From Caldilineaceae bacterium (GTDB lineage: Bacteria > Chloroflexota > Anaerolineae > Caldilineales > Caldilineaceae), in assembly GCA_022824685.1 (NCBI GenBank), contig JAJDZJ010000007.1:1-64000 (forward strand): 64,000 nucleotides of DNA, read 5' to 3'. Within the stretch, counting starts at the first letter, position 1. Each line of letters begins with the position of its first letter. This document shows positions 49,383 to 59,671 of this stretch, piece by piece. The translations under genes and the position numbers were made by a program. Below the pieces are notes generated by a model that did not search any database, had not been told where the DNA came from, and saw only the letters and a program-made list of their open reading frames with translations.

Positions 49383-49404
49383 CGTCGCCAGGCGGCGCCC
49401 CTAC
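49383..49404 (-). repeat. GTAGGGGCGCC dispersed element copy
   Basis: Minus strand gtaggggcgccgcctggcgacg. Confidence 0.45.
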
Positions 49405-49469
49405 CTCATTCACCTGGCATCAATGTACTGATTGCCAGACCGCTTGAACATCGCCGCGAAAGGTAGAAC

Positions 49470-49700
49470 ATGGAAGCGTTTCCAAGAGCTACTTTCGACC
49501 AGAACGTGATGGGAGGCAAAGCATGTATTCGAGGGCTGCGCGTGACGGCTGGAACTGTCGTCGGACTCCTGGCAGCCGGGCGAACGACCGAAGACATCCT
49601 GGCAGCATATCCGTACTTTGAGCGCGAAGACATCGACCAGGCCTTAGCCTACGCGGCATGGAGGCTGGAAGAACGGGAATCTCCCCTTTCAATCCCGTGA
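49470..49700 (+). CDS. DUF433 family protein (antitoxin type)
   Basis: ATFDQNVMGGKACIRGLRVTAGTVVGLLAAGRTTEDILAAYPYFEREDIDQALAYAAW. Confidence 0.92.
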   Translation: MEAFPRATFDQNVMGGKACIRGLRVTAGTVVGLLAAGRTTEDILAAYPYFEREDIDQALAYAAWRLEERESPLSIP

Positions 49701-49839
49701 TCCTCACAGTCGTGGTCGATATGAGTTTGTCTCCCCTCTGGCTGCCGTAAACCAGCACGGCAATGACCTTGCAACAGGCGCGCCGGTCGCTGTGGACGAA
49801 GCCAGAAGTCGAGTCAGGCTCTTGCCTATTGTCCGCTGA
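49697..49839 (+). pseudogene. internally deleted DUF5615-like (PIN-like) toxin
   Basis: GTGA overlap with antitoxin stop; VVVDMSLSPLWLP then frameshifted NQHGND joined to LATGAPVAVDEARSRVRLLPIVR-stop. Confidence 0.75.
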
Positions 49840-49941
49840 GCTCGATCAAGGTGTCCCTTTCCTCTTCATCGTTCATAAAATTCTCTTTACGTGCATGTGA
49901 ATTAACCCCTCGCCGCTTTTCGCGACCAGAAAAAGACGTGG

Positions 49942-49947
49942 TATACT
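49942..49947 (+). promoter_or_regulatory. possible -10 box upstream of leuS leader
   Basis: TATACT, with TTCGCG 17 nt upstream. Confidence 0.35.
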
Positions 49948-49957
49948 TGCCCGCAAT

Positions 49958-50062
49958 ATGAGATACGACGCACGCAAACCCCGTATTCCAGTCCCTTTCG
50001 CCATCGGCGGGCTCTCCGTCGGCGGCCTCCTCGCTCTTACTTGGCCCGCGCCAGGGAACTGA
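49958..50062 (+). CDS. candidate leuS leader peptide, 34 aa
   Basis: MRYDARKPRIPVPFAIGGLSVGGLLALTWPAPGN; four Leu codons within nine; starts ~10 nt after TATACT. Confidence 0.35.
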   Translation: MRYDARKPRIPVPFAIGGLSVGGLLALTWPAPGN

Positions 50063-50229
50063 GTTCCACATTCCCTGCGTCTGAGCGGGCCCAACCGCAA
50101 AATGAGATAGGCAACATGAACCGCACTGGCGCGCGCATGTTTGACATACGCCGCGTCGCCAAGGCCTTCTGATAACAGCCTAAAGACATTTGCAAGCCCA
50201 AAATCCCTCCGTGACAGGAGACGTCTACA

Positions 50230-52767
50230 ATGTCTGACAGATATAGACACGCAGAGATCGAACCAAAATGGCAGGCCGCATGGGATGAACAGGGCCTCTA
50301 CGACACGGCCGAAATCCCCGGCAAACCCAAGTGGTATGCCCTGACCATGCTGCCCTACACCTCCGGCGACCTGCACACCGGCCACTGGTATGCCATGACG
50401 CCCAGCGACGCAGCCGCACGTTTTCGCCGCATGAGCGGTTACAACGTCTTCTTCCCCATCGGCTTCGACGCCTTCGGCCTGCCCGCCGAAAACGCTGCCA
50501 TCCAGAACAACGTCCATCCCCAGGAATGGACCTACGACAACGTTGAACGCATGCAAGGCCAGCTGCGCCGCATGGGCGCGATGTGGGCCTGGGATCGCGA
50601 AGCCATCAGCTGCGACCCCGAATACTACAAGTGGTCCCAGTGGTTCTTTCTCAGACTCTACGAAATGGGGCTGGCCTACCGCGAATTCGCCCCCGTTGAC
50701 TGGTGCCCGAAATGCAACACCACCTTGGCGCGCGAGCAGGTCTGGGGCGAAGACCGCCACTGCGAACGCTGCGATACACCCGTCATCAAAAAAGATCTGA
50801 ACCAGTGGAAGTTCCGTATCACAAATTTCACCGAAGAACTGCTGGACGACCTGGACAAAATCGACTGGCCGGAACCTGTGAAGACGATGCAGACCAACTG
50901 GATCGGGCGCAGCGACGGCGCGCAAGTGACATTCCTCACCGAAGACGGCGATCCGATCGAGATCTTCACCACCCGGCCAGACACGCTCTGGGGAGCCACC
51001 TTCATGGTCCTGGCGCCAGAGCATCCGCTGGTCGACAAAATCACCACCGACGAGCAGCGCGGCGCGGTCGACGACTGCGTTGACCAGGCTGCCCGCCTGG
51101 ACGAAATCGCGCGCACAGGCGAAGACAAGGAAAAGACCGGAGTCTTCACCGGCGGCTACGCCATCAACCCGGTCAATGGCGAACGCATCCCCGTCTGGGT
51201 CGCAGACTACGTGCTCATGGGCTATGGCACCGGTGCCATCATGGCCGTGCCCGGCCATGATGAACGCGACTTCGAGTTCGCCAAAAAGCACGACCTGCCC
51301 ATCGTCCTCGTTGTCCAGCCGCCGCCTGACAGCGAGGCCGGTCACGTTCGCTGCGCCGACGACCTGGCGTCTGCCTGGCCCGGCGACGGCGTAATGATAA
51401 ACTCAGGGCCCATCAACGACGCCGACGTAGGCAAAGAAGAAGGGCAAAGTGTCAAAGCGGCCATCGCCTGGCTGGAGGAAAATGACAAAGGGACTGGCGC
51501 CGTAAACTACCGCCTGCGCGACTGGCTGATCAGCCGCCAGCGCATGTGGGGCACACCTATCCCCATGGTCCACTGCGCCAGGTGCGGAACCGTCCCTGTT
51601 CCCTACGCCGACCTGCCCGTCCGGCTGCCCGACGATGCCCAGTTCAAACCCACCGGGGAAAGCCCGCTCAACTATCACGAAGGCTTCCGTTACGTCAAGT
51701 GCCCCCAATGCGGTGGCGGCGCCGAACGCGAAACCGACACCATGGACACATTCATGTGCTCCAGCTGGTACCAGTACGCCTACGTCGACCCTTACCACAA
51801 AGCCGGCCAGCCTCTGGCGGCAAATGACATGCCATGGGACAGCGGCCGCGGTAGCTACTGGCTGCCGGTCGACCAGTATACCGGAGGCATCGAACACGCC
51901 ACCATGCACCTGCTCTACACGCGCTTCTTCACCAAAGCGCTGCGGGACATGGGCGTCGTCGACTTCGACGAACCCATGCTGCGCCTCTTCAACCAGGGTA
52001 TCATTCTCGGCCCTGATGGCGAACGCATGTCAAAGAGTCGGGGCAACGTCGTCAACCCCGACGAATACGTCGACCGTTACGGAGCCGACACAGTCCGCGG
52101 CTACCTCATGTTCATCGGCCCCTGGGAACACGGCGGGCCCTGGGACCCCAGCGCCATCGAAGGGGTCAGCCGCTTCCTCTACCGCGTCTGGGGCGTCGTC
52201 CAAGACGCGCCCGGTTCCAATGGATCTGCCGCGTCCGCAACCGCAGACGACATTCGCTCCCTGGAGCGCAAACTGCACCAGACCATTCTGAAAGTGTCCG
52301 AGGACTTTGGCAGCTTCCGCTTCAACACCGCGATCGCCGCCATGATGGAGTTCAATAACCATCTCATCAGGGTAAAGAATGCCTTCACCGGTCCCAGTTC
52401 CGGCGAAGAACAAACCGCCATCTGGCGAGACTCCGTGCGCGCACTGCTGCTGATGATGGCGCCCGTCTTTCCCCATATCAGCGAAGAGCTCTGGCAGCGG
52501 CTGGCCGCCGGCGCTGAAACCGCAAGCATTCACCTGCAGGATTGGCCCCAGGCCGACCCGCAGAAGGCCAAAGAGGACGAGATTACTGTCGTCGTTCAGG
52601 TGAATGGCCGCGTGCGCGACAAACTGAGCGTGGCGCCCAATACCGCATCCGAAGACCTGGAGACCAGGGCTCTGGCCTCCAACAACGTTCAACGCTGGAC
52701 GGACGGCAAGCAGATTCGCAAAGTCGTGGTCGTGCCCGACAAACTGGTCAATATCGTCATCGGATAG
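50230..52767 (+). CDS. leuS: leucine--tRNA ligase
   Basis: MLPYTSGDLHTGHWYAMTPSD (HIGH-like); DWCPKCNTTLAREQV; GERMSKSRGNVVNPDE (KMSKS). Confidence 0.97.
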   Translation: MSDRYRHAEIEPKWQAAWDEQGLYDTAEIPGKPKWYALTMLPYTSGDLHTGHWYAMTPSDAAARFRRMSGYNVFFPIGFDAFGLPAENAAIQNNVHPQEWTYDNVERMQGQLRRMGAMWAWDREAISCDPEYYKWSQWFFLRLYEMGLAYREFAPVDWCPKCNTTLAREQVWGEDRHCERCDTPVIKKDLNQWKFRITNFTEELLDDLDKIDWPEPVKTMQTNWIGRSDGAQVTFLTEDGDPIEIFTTRPDTLWGATFMVLAPEHPLVDKITTDEQRGAVDDCVDQAARLDEIARTGEDKEKTGVFTGGYAINPVNGERIPVWVADYVLMGYGTGAIMAVPGHDERDFEFAKKHDLPIVLVVQPPPDSEAGHVRCADDLASAWPGDGVMINSGPINDADVGKEEGQSVKAAIAWLEENDKGTGAVNYRLRDWLISRQRMWGTPIPMVHCARCGTVPVPYADLPVRLPDDAQFKPTGESPLNYHEGFRYVKCPQCGGGAERETDTMDTFMCSSWYQYAYVDPYHKAGQPLAANDMPWDSGRGSYWLPVDQYTGGIEHATMHLLYTRFFTKALRDMGVVDFDEPMLRLFNQGIILGPDGERMSKSRGNVVNPDEYVDRYGADTVRGYLMFIGPWEHGGPWDPSAIEGVSRFLYRVWGVVQDAPGSNGSAASATADDIRSLERKLHQTILKVSEDFGSFRFNTAIAAMMEFNNHLIRVKNAFTGPSSGEEQTAIWRDSVRALLLMMAPVFPHISEELWQRLAAGAETASIHLQDWPQADPQKAKEDEITVVVQVNGRVRDKLSVAPNTASEDLETRALASNNVQRWTDGKQIRKVVVVPDKLVNIVIG

Positions 52768-52771
52768 CCCC

Positions 52772-53083
52772 ATGAAAGTCATCATCGACCTCTGCGTCGT
52801 CCCCATCGGAGTCGGAGTTTCAGTCTCAAAGTACGTCGCCGCCTGCGAGCGCATCCTCGACGATGCCGGCCTCAGTCACCAGATGCACGCCTACGGCACC
52901 AACGTCGAAGGCGAGTGGGACGACGTCTTCGCCGCCGTGAAGCGATGCCATGAAGTTGTACACGCAATGGGCGCGCCCCGCATCACGACCAGCCTGAAGA
53001 TCGGAACGCGCTGCGACCGCGAGCAAAGCATGAAGGACAAAATCGAAAGCGTCAACCGGAAACGAGGAAGAGGTTCCCAATGA
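52772..53083 (+). CDS. MTH1187/YkoF-type thiamine-binding family protein
   Basis: IDLCVVPIGVGVSVSKYVAACERIL; MHAYGTNVEGEWDDVFAAVKRCHEVVHAMGAPRITTSLKIGTR. Confidence 0.9.
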   Translation: MKVIIDLCVVPIGVGVSVSKYVAACERILDDAGLSHQMHAYGTNVEGEWDDVFAAVKRCHEVVHAMGAPRITTSLKIGTRCDREQSMKDKIESVNRKRGRGSQ

Positions 53084-53430
53084 AAGTGGACTGCATCTTC
53101 TGCAAAATCGTCGCGGGGGAACTGCCTTCGCAACAGTTCTATCAGGATGAGCTGGTAACCGCCTTTCAGGACATTTCGGCCCAGGCGCCCGTTCATGTGC
53201 TGATTGTCCCCAATCAGCATTTCAATGATCTGGGCGAAATGGGGGACGCGCAAGCGGAGATCCTGGGGCGGATCGTCCAGGTCGCAGGGCAAATTGCCGC
53301 CAGAGAGGGAATCGCTTCTGAAGGTTGGCGCCTCGTCACCAACATCGGCAAAAACGGCGGCCAGGAGGTATTCCACACCCATTTCCATCTTTTGGGGGGC
53401 CGCCCCCTCGGGCCGCTCCTCTCCCGCTGA
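53080..53430 (+). CDS. HIT family hydrolase (histidine triad)
   Basis: CIFCKIVAGELPSQQFYQDELVTAFQDISAQAPVHVLIVPNQH; HTHFHLLGG; ATGA overlap. Confidence 0.95.
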   Translation: MKVDCIFCKIVAGELPSQQFYQDELVTAFQDISAQAPVHVLIVPNQHFNDLGEMGDAQAEILGRIVQVAGQIAAREGIASEGWRLVTNIGKNGGQEVFHTHFHLLGGRPLGPLLSR

Positions 53431-53454
53431 ATCCGACAAGACGACCCAAGACAG

Positions 53455-53491
53455 GCGCCGGGGCCCAACTTCTGACGTTAAGCCCCGGCGT
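53455..53491 (+). terminator. hairpin downstream of the HIT gene, possible terminator
   Basis: GCGCCGGGGC - 17 nt loop - GCCCCGGCGT; weak T tract. Confidence 0.4.
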
Positions 53492-53753
53492 CGTATTTCA
53501 GTATGATTTCGTGTCTCGAACCCGTAGCCGGGCTTCAAATCTGTCCGCGACGCCGCCAACCCTGACCCACTGACTCAACATGAAGGTCTGCGGCTGTTCC
53601 GCCCCGCCGCCAGCAGAAAAAACTGGTACCCGCGAAGACGGCTGTTGTTTCTGCCAGGACGCATCCTGGGCGTCGTGTTCCACGAAACCGCATGGAACCG
53701 CGCTGCAACGCACCTGACGTCCGGCGCCGTTCAACGCCCATTCTCCGGCGCCC

Positions 53754-54404
53754 TCACTTCACCACGGCCATCGCCAGCCCGTCCGAATACGGAACGACCG
53801 TGCTCATGAGCCTCTCGTCTTTGCTGAGCATTCGCGCAAAACTGCGCATACCCTGCACCCACTCCGAGTCCTGCCTCTCCGGATCGACCACGCTTCCGCC
53901 CATATGGACGTTGTCCCCCAGAATCACCGTGCCCGGGCGGCTATACCGGACTGCATAGTCCAGGTATGCCGGGTAGTTCCCCTTGTCCGCGTCAATGAAA
54001 ATCAGGTCGAACGGCGCTTCGCCCGCCAGCCCCGGCAGCGAATCCAGCGCCGGACCAACCCGTACCTCAATCCTGTCGGCCAGCCCCATCCGCTTCCACT
54101 GCATGCAGGCGAAGTCGGAGTGCTTCTGCTCCAGCTCCAGTCCGATCAGCTTGCCTCCCTCTGGCAGCGCTCGCGCGATCCACGCCCCGCTGTATCCCCC
54201 CAGAACACCAATTTCCAGTGCCTTCCTGGTCCCCGTCAGCTGCACCAGCAACTGAAGGAACTTGCCTTGCTCCGGGCCAATGCTTATCTTCGGGAGCCCC
54301 TCAGCCTCTGCCTCTGCTTGCAGCCGGGATAGATCCGCGTCGTCGCTGTGAAACAGGTCGCGTAGATACGCCTGATATGGATTCACTTCAGCCAACCTGG
54401 ACAT
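53754..54404 (-). CDS. O-methyltransferase (class I SAM, CCoAOMT-like)
   Basis: RKALEIGVLGGYSGAWIARALPEGGKLIGLELE; FDLIFIDADKGNYPAYLDYAVRYSRPGTVILGDNVHMGG. Confidence 0.93.
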   Translation of the reverse strand: MSRLAEVNPYQAYLRDLFHSDDADLSRLQAEAEAEGLPKISIGPEQGKFLQLLVQLTGTRKALEIGVLGGYSGAWIARALPEGGKLIGLELEQKHSDFACMQWKRMGLADRIEVRVGPALDSLPGLAGEAPFDLIFIDADKGNYPAYLDYAVRYSRPGTVILGDNVHMGGSVVDPERQDSEWVQGMRSFARMLSKDERLMSTVVPYSDGLAMAVVK

Positions 54405-54427
54405 TTCCTCTCTCCGTGTTCGACAAT

Positions 54428-55866
54428 TTACTTCAACAGCGCCGCATCCAGCGCCTCGGATACCGTGCGCGCGCCGATGACTTTGATTTCAGCCGGCAAG
54501 TCCGATGAACTGGCTCCGGCATCGCCGCTGCCCGCCTCCCGTCCTTTCCGCCGCAGCGCATGTCGCGGCACGATCGCACGCGCGAAGCCGAGCTTTGCCG
54601 CCTCATGCAACCGCAGCGCCAGCTGGCTCACGCTGCGCAACTCACCGCTCAGGCCAATCTCTCCAATCAGCGCCGCATCCGCTGCCAGCGGAGCATTGCG
54701 GTAGCTGCTCGTGATCGCCGCGGCGATGGCCAGGTCCGCCGCAGGCTCACCGACCCGCAGCCCGCCTATCACGTTCACGAATATGTCCTGCGCGCTCAGC
54801 GAAAGGCCCATCCGTTTGCTCAACACCGCAGTCACCAGCAGCAGGCGGTTGAAGTCGACGCCGTTCCCCGTCCGCCGCGGTTGACTGAACGCCGTCGGGC
54901 TCGCCAGCGCCTGTACCTCCACCAACAGCGGCCGGCTCCCCTCCAGCGGCACGGCGATCGCGCTACCCGCCGCATTCGGCAACCGCTCCGCCAGAAACAT
55001 CGCCGACGGATTCGCAACCGGCGCCATGCCCCGCCCCGTCATCTCAAAGACTCCGACCTCATTCGTGCTGCCAAAGCGATTCTTCACCGAGTGCAATAGC
55101 CGGTAGGCGTGGAAACGTTCACCCTCCAGCTGCAGCACGGCATCCACCATGTGCTCCAGCACACGCGGGCCTGCAATCGCGCCCTCTTTCGTCACATGTC
55201 CTACCAGAAAAAGCGGAATGTTCAGCTGCCGCGACTGCCGCAGCAAATGCCCCGCGCAGTCTCTCACCTGCGAAACAGAGCCGGCCGCGCTTGCGCTGGC
55301 ATTGCTGTGAATCGCCTGCACCGAATCAACGATTACCAGTGCCGGCCTCACCCGCCCAATCTCTTCAAGAATCGTCTCCAGGATCGTGTCGGCCAGAATC
55401 AGCAGCCGCGCCTCGTCCAACCCCAATCGTGACGCCCGCCGCCCAATCTGATAGGCGCTCTCCTCCGCGCTGACGTACAACACCTTGCCAACATGCCGCG
55501 CCACCTCTGCCGCCGTCTGGATCAGCAGCGTGCTCTTGCCAATGCCCGGGTCGCCTCCAACCAGAATCCCCGCGCCCGGCACGATCCCGCCCCCCAATAC
55601 GCGATTCAGTTCAGAATTCTCGAGGACAAGGCGGCGTGATGGCTCATCCGGGATCTCCGGCAGCGAGACGGGCCCTGGCGCGCCGGCAGGCCCTGCACTG
55701 CCGCCGGCAACAACCGTTGGCCTCTCCTGCACCCGGCTTTCCACGAGCGTGTTCCACTCCCCGCATTCCGGGCATCGCCCCATCCACTTCATCTGCGCGC
55801 CGCCGCACTCCGTGCAGATGAACTGCGTTCTGACCTTGGTCGCCACAACCCCCTGCCTTTTCCGAA

Positions 55867-55870
<4 letters not shown>
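54428..55870 (-). CDS. radA: DNA repair protein RadA
   Basis: [21 protein letters not shown] zinc finger; [32 protein letters not shown]-terminal Lon-like region. Confidence 0.96.
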
Positions 55871-57183
<1,313 letters not shown>

Positions 57184-57286
57184 CAGTATCCGCTCCAGTG
57201 CCGAACGATCAAAAAAAGGGGGATTACATACTCTAATGCCGCGTCGTCTTCAAGTTTTCGTACAGCAATGAGGACATCGCCGGGAC

Positions 57287-57760
57287 TCAATCAGCACCTG
57301 GCGTACTTGTGGCCAACACCTCAATCGTCGGCGTCGGCGGCGCCTCGACTACCTCAACCAAATCGGAATTCACAGCCGTCTCGAATGGCGCATACAACCA
57401 CCCGTGCGCATCCTTACCGATGTTGTCCACAAAAACGATCATCCACCAGTCACCCGCCTGATTCCGACCCACAATCCTATACTCTTTCCCCTCAATCGCG
57501 TGACCCATAATGGTATAATCTGCTCCAGGTCCCGACATGATCTTCATGCCATAATTCTTCACCACCACTTTCGGCACAAACGCACCAGAAACTATACGAT
57601 CAACAGAGGCCGCCGTCGCCACAACTTCCGGAGTAACCAATACCGTCTCCACAACCGGCGTCACACTCAACTCCTCACCTGACCCCATCACATAGCCCAC
57701 AACGCCGCCCACCACAGTGCCAAACAAGATCCAGCCCGCAATCACCAAGCCCCTTTTCAC
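57287..57760 (-). CDS. membrane-anchored SH3b-like domain protein
   Basis: N-terminal TM segment; VKNYGMKIMSGPGADYTIMGHAIEGKEYRIVGRNQAGDWWMIVF. Confidence 0.65.
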   Translation of the reverse strand: MKRGLVIAGWILFGTVVGGVVGYVMGSGEELSVTPVVETVLVTPEVVATAASVDRIVSGAFVPKVVVKNYGMKIMSGPGADYTIMGHAIEGKEYRIVGRNQAGDWWMIVFVDNIGKDAHGWLYAPFETAVNSDLVEVVEAPPTPTIEVLATSTPGAD

Positions 57761-58127
57761 CTTACACAGATCCCCTGCCTCATTTCAAACACTCACCTTC
57801 TCGACACAGTGACCACGCTCAAATGCCAGATGCCTCACACCACCAGGAGAATTGTCATGCGATGGCACTATTGCATATGATCCCCAAAAAAAGACACAGT
57901 AACTGTAGATATCACACCAGCAGAGAACCTTAGCACGCGCCAACCTATTCGTCAATTTCAGATGGCATATTACCGGCCCGACTGCCCGCATTTGGGCCTC
58001 GTCTCCCAGCCCAAACACGACGCCCCAACTTCCAGCCCGCGCTCTACCTTGCAGCGGACATCGCCTCGTCAAGTCGGCCTATGGTAGAATTGCTCTGGCA
58101 AATCAACAGAAATCCTTCACCTCCAAA

Positions 58128-58907
58128 ATGGGCGCATCGATCCAGTCCACTGCAAATACTGTGAAAGGAGCGGGGTTCCAGCCGCGCCCCAAACTCCATC
58201 TGCCTACGACCGTTACCAAGCCCTCCGGCCACATCATCAGCAGGCCAACTGGCCTGTCAGTCGACCCGTTGGCGGCGTTGCAAAGCCGCGCCGCGACCCG
58301 GGGACGCCCAAAACTGATACCGCCCTCCCTCTGCTGCCTCCTCCTGATGGTTTTTCTCTGCGCCGCCTGTACCCGTCATCAGTACACCGGCACAGTGTTC
58401 GAAGAAGACCAACCGGCAGCGCCAATTCGAGGCCAAAACTATGACGGCGCGCCCTTTGAACTCGCCGACCTGAAAGGGTTCCCCGTCCTCCTCTTCTTTG
58501 GCTATACCTTCTGCCCCGACATCTGCCCCCTGACCATGATGGAGATCGCCTCCGCCCAGCGCGCCCTGGAGCAGCAGGCTCCCGCCCTGGCCGCTGACCT
58601 GAAGGTCGTCTTCGTATCCGTCGACCCGCAGCGCGACACGCTCGCCCGTCTGGAGCCCTACATCCACGCATTTGACCCGCGATTCTATGGCGTTCGCGTG
58701 GAGGACGCCGAGCTGGATCTGTTAAAGCCTGCCTACGGTCTGTACACCGAAGCCGCCGAGGGCCACAGCCTTTCCGATGATTACTATCTGCTCGACCACA
58801 CCTCGCGCGTCTTTCTCGTCGACCGTGAAGGGTACTGGCGCGCCCTGTTCAGCGCCGATGTGACCGCCCAGGCCCTTGCCGCAGATCTTCGGGCCCTGTT
58901 CCGTTGA
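58128..58907 (+). CDS. SCO1/SenC family copper metallochaperone, lipoprotein
   Basis: LMVFLCAAC lipobox; VLLFFGYTFCPDICPLTM; VFVSVDPQRDT; YLLDHTSRVFLVDREG. True start probably downstream of 58128. Confidence 0.92.
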   Translation: MGASIQSTANTVKGAGFQPRPKLHLPTTVTKPSGHIISRPTGLSVDPLAALQSRAATRGRPKLIPPSLCCLLLMVFLCAACTRHQYTGTVFEEDQPAAPIRGQNYDGAPFELADLKGFPVLLFFGYTFCPDICPLTMMEIASAQRALEQQAPALAADLKVVFVSVDPQRDTLARLEPYIHAFDPRFYGVRVEDAELDLLKPAYGLYTEAAEGHSLSDDYYLLDHTSRVFLVDREGYWRALFSADVTAQALAADLRALFR

Positions 58908-58952
58908 CCAACCGGTAACCTTGCCCGTATTTCGTGGCCGCCATCCTATACC

Positions 58953-59558
58953 ATGCGCGCCTTTGTCGCCATAGAAATCCCTCCCAGAGCAAAGCAACAG
59001 CTTCGGGCGCAGCAGGACCGCCTGCGCACTCTTCCTGCCTTGCGCGCCCGTCCCTCCCCTCTCCGCTGGACCGATCCCGAGAAAATGCACCTGACACTGC
59101 GGTTTCTGGGCAAAACCGAACCGCCCCAGCGCGATCAGATGCAAGAAGGGCTGGCGGCCATTGGCAAGAGACATGCGCCCTTCAAAATGGCCCTGTCAGG
59201 ACTGGGCTGTTTCAATTCCTGGAGAAATATGAGGGTCTTGTGGGTGGGAATTACAGGCGACTCAGACGCGCTGCAGGCAGTCCAATCCGAGGTCGAACTG
59301 CTAACCCGCCAAGTGGGATTCGCCCCCGTCACCAAACAGTTTTCCCCTCACATTACCCTGGCCCGAACCGCCCGCAGTGCCCCGCGCGACGCGATGCGCG
59401 CGGCTGCGGATCAGCTGCGTTCGGCAGCCCGGCATGAAGATCGCCGGATTCAGTTGGAATGGAGGGTAAACGAACTGCATCTCATCCGCAGCGTCCTGGG
59501 GCGTGGCGGCGCCCAGTATTTCAATCTTGCCACCTGCCCCCTATCCGCCGGAAACTAA
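58953..59558 (+). CDS. thpR: RNA 2',3'-cyclic phosphodiesterase / 2'-5' RNA ligase
   Basis: Two HxTx motifs, MHLTLRFLGKTE and HITLARTA. Confidence 0.93.
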   Translation: MRAFVAIEIPPRAKQQLRAQQDRLRTLPALRARPSPLRWTDPEKMHLTLRFLGKTEPPQRDQMQEGLAAIGKRHAPFKMALSGLGCFNSWRNMRVLWVGITGDSDALQAVQSEVELLTRQVGFAPVTKQFSPHITLARTARSAPRDAMRAAADQLRSAARHEDRRIQLEWRVNELHLIRSVLGRGGAQYFNLATCPLSAGN

Positions 59559-59671
59559 CTGCCCTACTGGAAGCGGGGTTCCTCCACAGGCGCCTCAGCC
59601 GTCGATCGGGCAGCCATCTCCTGCGAGGGCGGGACTCCCTCTCGCGGGGCCCTCGACTCCTCAGCCCGATA

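Noticed and set aside
49260-49420. CRISPR array
   Set aside because: Only one repeat-like 37-mer; no second copy at spacer distance and no cas genes, so only a possible relic is reported.
50063-50229. T-box riboswitch upstream of leuS
   Set aside because: No TGGnACCGCG-like antiterminator sequence or terminator with T tract was found.
49873-51345. 490-aa minus-strand ORF
   Set aside because: Mostly antisense to leuS, a clear LeuRS; long shadow ORFs are expected in GC-rich coding DNA and the translation has no recognisable domain.
57184-57286. Glycine riboswitch upstream of glyA
   Set aside because: Gap is only ~100 nt and no recognisable riboswitch core was seen.
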